A stretch of 64,000 nt of DNA from assembly GCF_900117315.1 (NCBI RefSeq), contig NZ_LT630337.1, forward strand, positions 697,965 through 761,964. Direction: 5' to 3'. The notes under the pieces were generated by a model that was not told the DNA's origin, ran no database searches, and saw only the letters and a program-made list of their open reading frames with translations. This DNA comes from Bacillus massilinigeriensis (GTDB lineage Bacteria > Bacillota > Bacilli > Bacillales > Cytobacillaceae). How positions within the stretch are numbered: the first letter of the stretch is position 1; every line of letters starts with the position of its first letter. The position numbers and the translations under genes are program-made. Shown here one piece after another: positions 53,313 through 62,497 of the stretch.

Positions 53313-53597
53313 ATAACAATATATTTATAGTAAAAATCCTAAAAATACATGAAAGGGGAGAAATTTCAGGTACAAGAGTTAGTCATGCTCTATTTATAAA
53401 AAAATATGTATGTAGCCATTTGTTATATAAGAATAATGTTTCTAATTTTATCTCAGTATATCACTACATTTTTAAAAAATGCCATTATAAAAGGGTTTGT
53501 TCATTGTTTTGTAGAAAATAATATATCCATGATAATTAGTTTAAATTTTGGGTAAATTATTTTATTGAAAGAGTAAAGTGTGGGGAGGTGAGTGAAC

Positions 53598-53750
53598 TTG
53601 GAGGGAAAACCATTTTATTATGACGGAAGTATCCAGCTTGATAATCAATCAAATGAGTATTCCTCTATCATAAAGGAATCATTTCAATTGACAGATGAAA
53701 TGAGGAAGAGTATAGGTCGCAATCCATATTCGATCGAATCAAATGAATAA
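53598..53750 (+). CDS. Small hypothetical protein, 50 aa
   Basis: TTG at 53598 lies about 8 bases after GGGGAGGTGAG. The frame encodes MEGKPFYYDGSIQLDNQSNE and continues YSSIIKESFQLTDEMRKSIG to RNPYSIESNE before TAA. It is acidic, soluble and without cysteines. The strong RBS and normal codon use make it a credible gene, but I do not recognise a family. It precedes azoR by 70 bp on the same strand and may be co-transcribed with it. Confidence 0.5.
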   Translation: MEGKPFYYDGSIQLDNQSNEYSSIIKESFQLTDEMRKSIGRNPYSIESNE

Positions 53751-53820
53751 ATGGGATCGTTTTATTATTAAAAGCATACGACCATGATCAATACAACTAA
53801 GGAAAAGGTGAAATAATAAA

Positions 53821-54456
53821 ATGGCAAAAGTTCTGTACATTACTGCACATCCTCATGACGAGACCCAATCATATAGTATGGCAGTTGGGAAAGCATTTAT
53901 TGATACTTATAAGGAGGTAAATGCCAATGATGAGATTGTGCATTTAGACCTTTATACAGAAAATATCCCGCAAATCGACCTTGATGTCTTTAATGGATGG
54001 GGAAAACTTCAAACAGGGCAAGCATTCGAAGCATTATCAGCTGATGAAAAGGCTAAAGTATCTCGATTAGGTGAGCTGAGTGATCAGTTCGTTAATGCTG
54101 ATAAATACGTTTTTGTTACCCCAATGTGGAACCTTTCATTCCCTCCAGTAATGAAAGCATATTTAGATTCCGTTGCAGTTGCGGGTAAAACATTTAAATA
54201 TACAGAGCAAGGTCCCGTTGGTCTGTTAACTAATAAAAAAGCTTTACATATTCAGTCTCGTGGAGGCTATTATTCTGAAGGGCCAGCGGCGGAAATGGAA
54301 ATGGGTCATCGTTACATCAGTATCATGATGCAATTCTTTGGTGTACCATCTTTTGAAGGTTTATTTGTTGAAGGGCATAATGCAAATCCAGATAAAGCAG
54401 AGGAGATTAAAGCGAACGCAATTGCGCGTGCAAAGGATCTTGCGCACACTTTCTGA
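53821..54456 (+). CDS. azoR: FMN-dependent NADH-azoreductase
   Basis: This 211-aa flavodoxin-fold enzyme reduces azo bonds and quinones with NADH. It has the phosphate loop ([19 protein letters not shown]), [19 protein letters not shown] for FMN binding, and [16 protein letters not shown], all typical of AzoR/YvaB/YocJ. AAGGTGAAAT precedes the ATG. It resembles B. subtilis AzoR1/AzoR2, which respond to thiol and quinone stress; no regulator gene is adjacent. Confidence 0.94.
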   Translation: MAKVLYITAHPHDETQSYSMAVGKAFIDTYKEVNANDEIVHLDLYTENIPQIDLDVFNGWGKLQTGQAFEALSADEKAKVSRLGELSDQFVNADKYVFVTPMWNLSFPPVMKAYLDSVAVAGKTFKYTEQGPVGLLTNKKALHIQSRGGYYSEGPAAEMEMGHRYISIMMQFFGVPSFEGLFVEGHNANPDKAEEIKANAIARAKDLAHTF

Positions 54457-54479
54457 TGTCATTGATTATTAATTAATAA

Positions 54480-54507
54480 AAGGCGCCTACAATTCGTAAG
54501 CGCCCCA
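54480..54507 (-). terminator. Terminator after alaX
   Basis: On the minus strand GGCGCTTAC pairs with GTAGGCGCC over the AATT loop, followed by TTTTATT. It may also stop azoR transcripts from the other side. Confidence 0.6.
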
Positions 54508-54527
54508 TAAAAATTAACAGCTAATAA

Positions 54528-55718
54528 TTAATTCTTCATTAACACTTCCAATAACTCCTCACCAGTCATATTCGCTTCTCCACCGCCTTGGGCAAAGAAC
54601 TCATTTCCCCCACCTTTTCCTTTCAATAGGGGAAGGATTTCGGAAGCAATCTCCTTCATGTTTCCTTGAGCAGCCGACCCTTTGGCACAAACGAATTGCA
54701 GTTGTTTATCGTTGAGTGCAACTAAGAAAACGTTGGCATTTTCCTTCTCTGAGATAATAAAGCGAGCAAGTTTTTGTAGCTCCTGAATGGTACGATTATT
54801 AAATACCTTTCCAATAACCATTCTTTCATTTTGTAGTCTGGTGGAGGAGATTAGTTCTTTTCCTTCGTACATAAGTAAACGATTGTTAGCCTCTTCTAAA
54901 GCCTTCTCTAAATTCTTAACATTTCCTATTAAACGTTTTGCTGCATTTCCCAATTGTTGTTCTGGTGCATTTAGAAGAGGGCTTAGCTCACTTATAGCCT
55001 TTTGCTTCTGATGAAGCTCGTTTAGAACCCGATTCCCACAAACAAATGTTAGACGAATTTTCTTTCGTTGTCGTTCCCAACTTAAGATTTTGATTGCCAT
55101 AACTTGACCGGTTGAGGAAGGATGCGTTCCACCGCAGCCGTTGTAGTCAAAGTCGGGAATAATCACCAATCGAATATCTTCAGTTACACTTGGTCTTTTT
55201 CTAAGTGGATACTGGGAAAGCTCATTAGCTGAAACCCACTTCGTCTCAATTGGTCGATTGTCTAATACTATTTCATTGGCACGCCTTTCAGCTTTCCATG
55301 CTGTTTCTTCATTCAATTCTTCAATATCTAAATCTATTGTCACAAGGTCGATGCCTAAGTGGAAGCCAATCGTATTAATATTAAAAAGCTCTTCAAATGC
55401 AGCAGATAAAATATGCTGTCCAGCATGCTGCTGCATATGATCAAAACGCCTATCCCAATTAATCTCCCCAACTATAATCTCTATGGTTGATGGAAGTGGA
55501 TGTTCAACATAATGACGTATGACCCCATCTATTTCTTCTACTTGAAGGACTTCAACACCATTAAGTGTACCTGTATCATAGGGCTGACCACCACCGGTCG
55601 GATAAAAAGTTGTTTTATCCAAAACAACATAAGGTTTTCCTGATTCATCTTCTTGCTGACATATCATTTTTGCTGAAAAGGATTTTATGTAAGGATCTTG
55701 ATAAAATAATTTTTTCAT
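54528..55718 (-). CDS. alaX: Alanyl-tRNA editing protein AlaX-L type with DHHA1 domain
   Basis: This is a 396-aa stand-alone editing protein that would hydrolyse Ser-tRNA(Ala) or Gly-tRNA(Ala). It lacks the aminoacylation domain. It starts with the second-class N-terminal beta barrel (YFYP-like TTFYPTGGGQPYDTG). Zinc site residues are His98 and His102 (HAGQH) and Cys195 and His199 (CGGTH). The C-terminal DHHA1-like domain ends with GKGGGNEFFAQGGGE. Length fits AlaX-L. It is convergent to azoR and has no operon partner. Confidence 0.92.
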   Translation of the reverse strand: MKKLFYQDPYIKSFSAKMICQQEDESGKPYVVLDKTTFYPTGGGQPYDTGTLNGVEVLQVEEIDGVIRHYVEHPLPSTIEIIVGEINWDRRFDHMQQHAGQHILSAAFEELFNINTIGFHLGIDLVTIDLDIEELNEETAWKAERRANEIVLDNRPIETKWVSANELSQYPLRKRPSVTEDIRLVIIPDFDYNGCGGTHPSSTGQVMAIKILSWERQRKKIRLTFVCGNRVLNELHQKQKAISELSPLLNAPEQQLGNAAKRLIGNVKNLEKALEEANNRLLMYEGKELISSTRLQNERMVIGKVFNNRTIQELQKLARFIISEKENANVFLVALNDKQLQFVCAKGSAAQGNMKEIASEILPLLKGKGGGNEFFAQGGGEANMTGEELLEVLMKN

Positions 55719-55926
55719 GTAAGTTGGACTCCTTTGTTAAATGATTATGCCTTCTTTGAGGAATACTCCTATAAACAAGCTGTTTTATTCGTGATATTAT
55801 TAAAGTAAACATTTAATTTAATTTTGGTCAAGTTATTATCGAAAACTCGTATGAAATAAGGTGCGCCAAGGGTGAGAGTTATTTCGCATCGTTTGATTTG
55901 GAACAACTAGAAAAGAGGTAAGTCTT

Positions 55927-56799
55927 TTGGCAATATTATTATTTTTCTTCGTAGGAGGAATCATAAGCGTACTTGGAGGATTCTTTGGGGTTGGGGGAGG
56001 CTTTATATTAACCCCGATATTATTATTAACAGGCTTTTCTCCGCTCGTAGCTATTACGACTAGCCTGTTCTTTACAATAGGAACATCTATTTCCGGAATC
56101 TTTGCCCACTATCGATTAAAAAATATCATGTGGAAGGAAGGTATGATATTAGGGCTAAGTGGTGTAGCTGCTACCCAATTAGCACATCCAGTTGTCCTGT
56201 TTTTTGAAAATAGGGGATGGGATGATGTGATAATCCCTGCTTTCTATGCCCTGTTGCTTGGCTATTTTGCCATTTCAATGATGAGAAGAGGGAAAAAGGC
56301 TTCGATTCAAGCGAAAAAAACTTATTCGAAGCCATCGATTGTAAAATTACTTTTTATTGGATTTTTTGGAGGCTTTGTATCGACGTTACTAGGTGTTGGT
56401 GGGGGATTCATTATGGTACCGCTGTCTATTTCCTTTTTAGGATTGGAGCCTAGGAAAGCAGTAGGGACAAGTCTCTTTGCTGTTCTCTCCATCGTTAGCG
56501 TTGGTTTCATTTCGTATGCTCTTACCGTATCCTTTGATTATCGTGTTGGGCTGTTGTTAATTGCGGGGGGACTGGTTGGCTCTCAATTTGGGGCTAAGTT
56601 GACGGTCTACTTTCAAAATTATGAAATTAGCCAAATGCTTAGTGTCCTGTATGTGGCCACCTTCCTTAGCGTCATCTTAAAATTATTGAATTTAAGTGAG
56701 ATAGGACTAGGGTTGATCTCGTTATTCGTTGCCATCTTTTTTATCTTTGCCTTTATGAAAATACACCATAAAAGGAAGGAAGGGAGTATGGCAAATTAA
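55927..56799 (+). CDS. TauE/SafE family sulfite/anion exporter
   Basis: This 290-aa membrane protein has about eight TM segments in two related halves. Each half begins with a G-rich loop: GGFFGVGGGFILTPILLL (residues 17-34) and GGFVSTLLGVGGGFIMVPL (about 155-173). The TauE/SafE family moves sulfite, sulfoacetate or similar anions across the membrane; the substrate here is unknown. TTG 55927 follows AGAGGTAAG. It is not close to sulfur genes other than the distant sulfate operon. Confidence 0.85.
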   Translation: MAILLFFFVGGIISVLGGFFGVGGGFILTPILLLTGFSPLVAITTSLFFTIGTSISGIFAHYRLKNIMWKEGMILGLSGVAATQLAHPVVLFFENRGWDDVIIPAFYALLLGYFAISMMRRGKKASIQAKKTYSKPSIVKLLFIGFFGGFVSTLLGVGGGFIMVPLSISFLGLEPRKAVGTSLFAVLSIVSVGFISYALTVSFDYRVGLLLIAGGLVGSQFGAKLTVYFQNYEISQMLSVLYVATFLSVILKLLNLSEIGLGLISLFVAIFFIFAFMKIHHKRKEGSMAN

Positions 56800-56802
56800 A
56801 TC

Positions 56803-56852
56803 AAATGCCCAAAGGTAGCCGCATTTATTTACGGAAAACCTTTGGGCATTCA
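56803..56852. terminator. Terminator between the TauE/SafE and FtsW/RodA genes
   Basis: AAATGCCCAAAGGT and ACCTTTGGGCATT form a 13-bp stem around a long loop; CATTTG follows on the plus strand. It serves convergent genes. Confidence 0.7.
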
Positions 56853-56891
56853 TTTGTATAGGGTAGTAGTTTCTGGATGATTCCGATACGG

Positions 56892-58085
56892 TTACATAAA
56901 TTTACTATTCACCTCTCCGGATGATGAAAACATGTACTCCTTGTGATGATAGCGAATACTGAAAACTAATCCAATAGCGAACATATTCCCCATTAAGGAG
57001 CTACCCCCATAGCTTATAAAAGGTAAAGGGATTCCTGTTATTGGGAGAACTTGAATGGTCATTCCGACATTTTGGAAGACATGGAAGGCAATCATACTAA
57101 TAATACCGGTACAAAGGTAAGTATTAAATGGATCATATGTGTCTAGTGCTGTTTTTGTGAGATGATAGATTAATATAAAGAACAGTCCAATAACGACACT
57201 CCCTCCGATAAATCCGTATTCTTCACCAATGACACTAAAGACGAAATCTGTGTGGCTTTCTGGGAGATAAACCTGTCTATTACCAAAACCTTTTCCAGTT
57301 AGCAATCCAGATCCTATTCCAAGGATCGAATTATATAGTTGATAGCTATCTCCTTTTGGATCCATGTTTGGATTTAGCCATGAATTAATACGATCAAATT
57401 TATAATCCTCAATATGAAGATATTTTTCTAGAAATTGTGGAAATTTTATAACCAGATATAGGATGATTCCACCAAAGGCTGCTCCACCCCCATAAATTGG
57501 AGCGATGAGCTTCCATGAGATTCCTGATACAAAAATGAGTCCAGTTAATATAGCAATAATGACAAGACCAGTACCTAAATCATCTTTAACAATCAATACT
57601 AAAGGAGGCAATGTTGTAAGACAAAGCTTTAAAAGAAGATGAAAGTCTGTTTTTAAAGTTTTAATTGGATGATTCTCGTGGTGTGTAGCGATGACTTTAC
57701 TTAAGGTAATGATAAGGAAAATCTTTACAAATTCAGAAGGTTGTATAGACCCCAATCCGGGAATAACAAACCAAAGCTTTGCTCCTTTTATGACAGGAGT
57801 AAATTGCGATACGGGTGAAATGACAAGAACAACTAGTAAAAGAATTCCAAGGCCATACAAATACCAAGAGAGACGCTTATATTGGTCACTATCAAAAAAC
57901 ATTACCACAGCTACAATGACCGTCCCAATGATATACCACCTAATTTGTTTTAGTAAGTGATTTTCATAGAGGGCTCCGGTTGGTTGTCCGCTGTAAATAG
58001 AAAAGCAGCTTATGATAAAAAACATAATTAAAATTAAACACAATGTCCAATCAAATTTATCAATCGGTTTCAAAGATTTTTTCAT
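56892..58085 (-). CDS. FtsW/RodA/SpoVE family peptidoglycan polymerase
   Basis: This SEDS-family membrane protein (397 aa, ten TM segments) polymerises glycan strands from lipid II. Conserved blocks are IQPSEFVKIFLIITLSKVI, LVIKDDLGTGLVI, and GIPLPFISYGGSSLMGNMFAIG near the end. It lacks the long N-terminal part of FtsW and is RodA-sized. ATG 58085 follows TTTAGGTG; a GTG at 58097 overlaps that RBS. RodA, FtsW and SpoVE cannot be told apart safely from sequence alone; the lack of a division or mur gene cluster argues against FtsW. Confidence 0.88.
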   Translation of the reverse strand: MKKSLKPIDKFDWTLCLILIMFFIISCFSIYSGQPTGALYENHLLKQIRWYIIGTVIVAVVMFFDSDQYKRLSWYLYGLGILLLVVLVISPVSQFTPVIKGAKLWFVIPGLGSIQPSEFVKIFLIITLSKVIATHHENHPIKTLKTDFHLLLKLCLTTLPPLVLIVKDDLGTGLVIIAILTGLIFVSGISWKLIAPIYGGGAAFGGIILYLVIKFPQFLEKYLHIEDYKFDRINSWLNPNMDPKGDSYQLYNSILGIGSGLLTGKGFGNRQVYLPESHTDFVFSVIGEEYGFIGGSVVIGLFFILIYHLTKTALDTYDPFNTYLCTGIISMIAFHVFQNVGMTIQVLPITGIPLPFISYGGSSLMGNMFAIGLVFSIRYHHKEYMFSSSGEVNSKFM

Positions 58086-58243
58086 GATTAGGCACACCTA
58101 AACTCATTTGATTTTTAATTTAATCCTATCAAAGACGATATATTGTTACAATAGATTTGTTTTTTTTACCTATTCAGCAGTTAAGGCTTGTATAATGGTT
58201 CACTCATATTTGACGATGAAGTTTTAGAAAAGTTACAAAAAGA

Positions 58244-58292
58244 AAAGGTGTCATGCTCCACAAATGCACAGGAGCATAACGCCTTTTCTCAT
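58244..58292. terminator. Terminator after mgtE
   Basis: AAAAGGTGTCATGCTCC pairs with GGAGCATAACGCCTTTT with two mismatches. It lies 10 bp behind the mgtE stop and 150 bp upstream of the FtsW/RodA gene start. Confidence 0.75.
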
Positions 58293-58299
58293 ATCTATT

Positions 58300-59658
58300 T
58301 TACATAATGTGATTTATAAACATGGACGCAATACCGAAGTATGTGACTAATGAGAATATATCGTTTAAGGTCGTGATTAGTGGACCTGATGCAACCGCAG
58401 GGTCGATTTTCATTTTATAAAGAATGAGTGGGATGATTGTTCCAGCAAGTGTCCCGATAATTAGAGTGAGGAATAGGGAGCTTCCGACGACAAATCCTAA
58501 AATAAGCTTTCCTTGCCAAACATAAGCAATTATCGTGATTAATAGTCCACAGATAACACCTATGATTAGCCCTACTCCGAATTCCCTCATGATGACATTG
58601 ATAATTACCTTTTTATCTATATCATGGGAAACGAGCCCTCTAACAATAACAGCTAGTGATTGAGTACCGGTATTTCCTGACATACCAGAAATCATTGGCA
58701 TAAAATAGGCCAAAGCTACAACCTTTTGCAAGGTGTCTTCATAGCCACTGATAATGCTTCCTGAAACGACGCCAATGAAGAGGAGAAGAATTAACCAAGG
58801 GAGGCGTCTATAGGCTGCTACAAATGATTTTGTCTCAAAATCAATGGATTTACCGGATGCTGATAACTTTTCTATGTCCTCATTGGCCTCTAAAATAACG
58901 ATGTCAATAATATCGTCTACTGTAATAATTCCAACAAGCTCATTATCTTCACTGACTGCTGGAATGGCTAAAAAGTCATAACGACGGATGACTCTTGCAA
59001 CTTCCTCTTGGTCGGTTAAGACTGAAACCGAAATTACCCGTTCAAACATAATGTTTCTAATCGTTTCTTGTGGGTCAGCAAGCAACAGATCCCGATAAGA
59101 AACAACCCCAACAAGCTTTCGATTTTGGTCAACCACATATAAGTAATTAATTGTTTCAGCGAATTCCGCGAAGGATTTTAATTTATCAACCGCCTCACGA
59201 ACGGTGTAATAATCTCGAATCCAAACAAAACGGTTTGTCATGATTCTACCTGCAGTTTCAGGTGGATAATTCATGATATCTTGAACAATTTTGGATTCTT
59301 CCTTTTTCATTCCTGATAGTAAGGAAGCGATTTTTTCAGGTGAGAGGTCTTCTAAGAGAGAAGCTAGGTCGTCGTTATCCATTTCATCTAGGACTTTTCC
59401 TGATTTTTCAATGCCTAGCTTGTTTAAAACTTCGATTTGGCCTTCGCTATTTAACTCTTGAATTAAGTCAGCAAGAGAATCAATATTCATGAAGAGCAAA
59501 AAGCGGGTTTTATGCTTTTCCGGCAGGTCATTATAAATTTGGGCAATGTCATAAGGTTGCAATTCGTCTAAGATAGCTACAAAATCTCTTTTTTTGTTTT
59601 CTTTTAATGCTTTAATAATGTGAAGTGTGATTTGATCTTCGGTCATTTTGTTGATCAT
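58300..59658 (-). CDS. mgtE: Magnesium transporter MgtE
   Basis: This is a 452-aa Mg2+ channel. It has the N-terminal superhelical domain (about 1-130), two CBS domains (TNRFVWIRDYYTVREAVDKL and VISVSVLTDQEEVARVIRRYDFLAIPAVSE) and five C-terminal TM segments with PMISGMSGNTGTQSLAVIVRG and KIDPAVASGPLITTLNDI, which lines the pore. ATG 59658 follows AAGGAG by 9 bases. I looked for an M-box Mg riboswitch in the upstream 364 bp and did not see one, so control would differ from B. subtilis mgtE. Confidence 0.95.
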   Translation of the reverse strand: MINKMTEDQITLHIIKALKENKKRDFVAILDELQPYDIAQIYNDLPEKHKTRFLLFMNIDSLADLIQELNSEGQIEVLNKLGIEKSGKVLDEMDNDDLASLLEDLSPEKIASLLSGMKKEESKIVQDIMNYPPETAGRIMTNRFVWIRDYYTVREAVDKLKSFAEFAETINYLYVVDQNRKLVGVVSYRDLLLADPQETIRNIMFERVISVSVLTDQEEVARVIRRYDFLAIPAVSEDNELVGIITVDDIIDIVILEANEDIEKLSASGKSIDFETKSFVAAYRRLPWLILLLFIGVVSGSIISGYEDTLQKVVALAYFMPMISGMSGNTGTQSLAVIVRGLVSHDIDKKVIINVIMREFGVGLIIGVICGLLITIIAYVWQGKLILGFVVGSSLFLTLIIGTLAGTIIPLILYKMKIDPAVASGPLITTLNDIFSLVTYFGIASMFINHIM

Positions 59659-60037
59659 ACATTCACGCTCCTTCCGCCGGAAAATGGTGATATCAGTTTA
59701 GTGTTTGTCAATAATGTGTTAATCAACCATAAAGTAAGGCAACTAGTACCTGCATTTTATCTTAACCATGATTATTATAAGTAATTTATGGATGTTTTTA
59801 AATGAAGTTTTCTTTAAATAATAAAAAAGACATAAAAATATTAGAAAATCGTTTCATTCTTATCATATGTGTAGATTTTCAATGGTGCTATGTTGAATTT
59901 TGAAAAATATTTAAATTCATGCTGAAAAAAGAGACTAAATATAAGAAAATTATTTAAATATTTGATAAAATTATGTAGAATAAAGGTTTAGACGGTTAAA
60001 CTAGCATAAACGGTTTCTGACGTTGGGGGTTATTCCA
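59659..60037. other. AT-rich intergenic region between divergent genes
   Basis: About 380 bp between mgtE (leftward) and the hypothetical gene at 60038 (rightward). It is very AT-rich and must hold both promoters. I see no riboswitch, small ORF with a convincing RBS, or repeat. Confidence 0.6.
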
Positions 60038-60805
60038 TTGAAAAATGACATTCGTGATTTGGTTTATGTACATCTAAACGAAAGTGAACACTATGTTTTG
60101 TCCTATGGAATTGAATTTAAGGAGTTTATTTCAACTCAACTAGATTTAATAAATAACATATTACTATTAAAGCATAGTTTTGATGATGGTGACTTAAATA
60201 TGCATACTCTGTTGGAATATGTTCCGCAGGTTCGCGTAAAGAAGTTGATACATGATGATGTGTATAGCTATGGTGATTTTTGTTGGATTGATTTTGAAGA
60301 AGAAGAAGGTTTAAATGAATTGCCAGGGCATGAGCTAGCTGAACTTCTTTATTTAGGTCATATTAAAGAACATTTAAAGCCTCCTTTTTATAATTACTTA
60401 AGGAATCGCTTTGTCTATCTTGCCCATGATGATGGCTGGTGGAATAAGGTATACTATCGGCATTTGAATGACTTTTACCGAATGCTTAGTGACGTAATAT
60501 CCGAAAAGTTGGCACATGTCAAGCTAGAAAAGAATATTCTTGGAATAAAGAAAAAACGTTCATACGCCCCCGTTCATAAAGAGGTTATTTTGGCTTTAAA
60601 AGGGATGATGAAGGAGGGCTTGCTTTTTTCTGTTAAAGATACGAAGCAGAACAGGCTTCGAATTGAAATGCCTATTTATATCATTGGGGACTTTTTGAAT
60701 ATGGATGATATGTACGATGAGTACGAACGAGTGAGAAAAGGGTATCCTGATGGAAAGCTTGTTTATGATAAGAAAACGAGAGAGTGGAATTATTTTTCTA
60801 ACTAA
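60038..60805 (+). CDS. Hypothetical protein, 255 aa
   Basis: I do not recognise a family. The protein is soluble, acidic in the first half (CWIDFEEEEGLNELPGHELAELLYLGHI) and basic in the second (EKNILGIKKKRSYAPVHKEVILALKGMMKEG). It has no signal peptide and no TM segment. The pattern W-W near 140 and the repeated Tyr/His residues could suggest a nucleic-acid or metal role, but no motif supports this. TTG 60038 lies 9 bases after GGGGG; the frame is open from a TTG at 60023. It has its own terminator, so it is a separate unit. Confidence 0.7.
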   Translation: MKNDIRDLVYVHLNESEHYVLSYGIEFKEFISTQLDLINNILLLKHSFDDGDLNMHTLLEYVPQVRVKKLIHDDVYSYGDFCWIDFEEEEGLNELPGHELAELLYLGHIKEHLKPPFYNYLRNRFVYLAHDDGWWNKVYYRHLNDFYRMLSDVISEKLAHVKLEKNILGIKKKRSYAPVHKEVILALKGMMKEGLLFSVKDTKQNRLRIEMPIYIIGDFLNMDDMYDEYERVRKGYPDGKLVYDKKTREWNYFSN

Positions 60806-60838
60806 AAGCTTGGTATGGCTTGCCAGGCTTTTTTGTTT
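60806..60838 (+). terminator. Terminator after the hypothetical gene
   Basis: AGCTTGG and CCAGGCT pair around TATGGCTTG with one mismatch, followed by TTTTTTG. Confidence 0.75.
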
Positions 60839-60857
60839 CGAATGTGTATATTAGGAA

Positions 60858-61120
60858 AATTGGAGGGCGAGGAGGGTTTTACCGGACAAGTAAGGTAAGG
60901 GCGCTTTAAAGGGCGAGTTTTATCGGACAGAAGATCCTTTATTAGGGTAAAAACCCCCTATAAATGGAATTTATAGGACAGAGAATCCACTATTACCATA
61001 AATTTGGCAGGAAGAGAGTAAATTTTTGGCTAAAAGCGGAATGAGAGTCCGATAATCTCGTGGAAAAAGGATATTTAATGTAGTTAGCGGAATGACGGTC
61101 CGTTACGACCTCCACTCCAC
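60858..61120. repeat. Degenerate GGACAGA/AGTCCGATA repeat tract
   Basis: Loosely repeated blocks follow each other: TTTTACCGGACAAGTAAG, TTTTATCGGACAGAAGATCC, TTTATAGGACAGAGAATCC, TTTGGCAGGAAGAGAGTAAA, GCGGAATGAGAGTCCGATAA and GCGGAATGACGGTCCGTTA. The first three lie in one orientation; the last two contain AGTCCG/GGTCCG, the complement of CGGAC. No ORF with an RBS is present. It looks like decayed intergenic repeats. Confidence 0.6.
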
Positions 61121-61221
61121 CCGAAAATAAAATCTTAAAAAAAATGAATCAATTTTAGAATTTAATCTATTATTTTCAAAAGATTGATGTATAATTTGCT
61201 ATAGTAATTAAATATTGAGGA

Positions 61222-61392
61222 ATATGGTGTCTTCTTTAATGAAGACTTAAAAGGGAAGTTGGTGAAAATCCAACGCGGTCCCGCCACTGTAAATGGAAGC
61301 GAACTGCAAAAAGCCACTGTACAATGAATGTATGGGAAGGCGCAGTAAGTGATGACCATGAGCCAGGAGACCTGCCTAAATTCCAACACCAA
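61222..61392 (+). ncRNA. Cobalamin riboswitch
   Basis: The conserved parts are in order. AAAAGGGAAGTTGGTGAAAA leads to TCCAACGCGGTCCCGCCACT, then GCCACTG, GGGAAGGCG and GATGACCATGAGCCAGGAGA with CCTGCCT (the B12-box region). It precedes btuF and ends in the terminator at 61459. Confidence 0.97.
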
Positions 61393-61458
61393 ATAACCTA
61401 CGAGGATAGGGAGGTGAGTCGAGCTTATCATTTTTTATTTTGCAATTCGGCTTATACC

Positions 61459-61492
61459 AACATCTCCTTTCTAAATGGGAGATGTTTTTTTG
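61459..61492 (+). terminator. Cobalamin riboswitch terminator
   Basis: AACATCTCC (61459-61467) and GGAGATGTT (61478-61486) pair around a 10-base loop, followed by TTTTTG. It lies 37 bp before btuF. Confidence 0.9.
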
Positions 61493-61528
61493 TTTTACCA
61501 ATTGTACTCAAAAGGAGAGATTACTCGA

Positions 61529-62497
61529 ATGAAAAAATGGTACTCGTTATTATTCGCATTAATATTGCTAATAGGAATTATGTCAGGCTGTGGAACAGAT
61601 TCAAAAACAGCTGAAAAAGGAAGCAAGGATTCTAATAAAACGGAACAAAAGGAAGAAGCTCTTTTCCCGGTAACGATTAAGGATGCTTTAGAACAAGAGG
61701 TAGTAATCGAGAAGGAACCTGAAAGAATTGTCTCTTTAATACCTAGTAATACCGAGGTTGCCTATCAATTAGATCTAGGAGAAAAGGTCGTAGGGGTTTC
61801 CGATTATGACACCTATCCAGAAGAGGCAACAAAAAAGGAAAAGGTCGGAGGTACGGAGATAAACATTGAAAAAATTATTTCCCTAAAGCCGAATTTAGTA
61901 CTTGCTCATGCATCTACTGCTCATAATTCTAATGCAGGCTTGCAACAGTTAAAAGATGCTGGGATTTCTGTCTTAGTTGTCAATGATGCACAAAGTTTTG
62001 AACAAGTATACACATCCATTGAAATGATAGGGAAAGCTACTGGAGAAAGGGATAAAGCAGCAGAATTAATTCAATCGATGAAGGATAAGGTTGCAGATAT
62101 TAAGGATAAGGCAGCTTCAGTCAAAGAGAAAAAGACGGTATACATTGAAGTCTCGCCGGCACCTGATATCTATACAACTGGTAAAAATACCTTTATGGAT
62201 GAGATGCTCTCTGTTATAAATGCAGAAAATGTTGCTGGTGATCTAGATGGTTGGGCTAAGGTTGATCAAGAGGCAATCATTCAAAAGAACCCAGAAGTTA
62301 TTATTACGACCTATGGATATTATGAAAAAGATTCTGTAGCTAAAATATTGGAAAGAAAAGGATGGCAGGATATAAGCGCGTTGAAAAATAAACAAATATT
62401 TGATGTGAATCCAGACATCGTAACTCGTTCCGGTCCAAGACTGGCTGAAGGAGTAGAGGAACTTGCAAAGGCCATTTACCCAGACATCTTTAAATAA
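61529..62497 (+). CDS. btuF: Cobalamin-binding lipoprotein of a BtuFCD importer
   Basis: This 322-aa type-III (FecB/BtuF-like) binding protein has lipobox GIMSGC at the end of its signal peptide. The mature part has two lobes joined by a long helix: EPERIVSLIPSNTEVAYQLDLG, VGVSDYDTYPEEATKKEKVGG, NIEKIISLKPNLVLAHAST and the C-terminal WQDISALKNKQIFDVNPDI. ATG 61529 follows AAAGGAGAG; the open frame extends back through the riboswitch terminator. The B12 riboswitch makes vitamin B12 the likely substrate; without it, a siderophore-binding protein would be possible. Confidence 0.92.
   Translation: MKKWYSLLFALILLIGIMSGCGTDSKTAEKGSKDSNKTEQKEEALFPVTIKDALEQEVVIEKEPERIVSLIPSNTEVAYQLDLGEKVVGVSDYDTYPEEATKKEKVGGTEINIEKIISLKPNLVLAHASTAHNSNAGLQQLKDAGISVLVVNDAQSFEQVYTSIEMIGKATGERDKAAELIQSMKDKVADIKDKAASVKEKKTVYIEVSPAPDIYTTGKNTFMDEMLSVINAENVAGDLDGWAKVDQEAIIQKNPEVIITTYGYYEKDSVAKILERKGWQDISALKNKQIFDVNPDIVTRSGPRLAEGVEELAKAIYPDIFK

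Noticed and set aside
59659-60037. M-box magnesium riboswitch before mgtE
   Set aside because: None of the conserved M-box blocks was found on the minus strand, so I do not call it.
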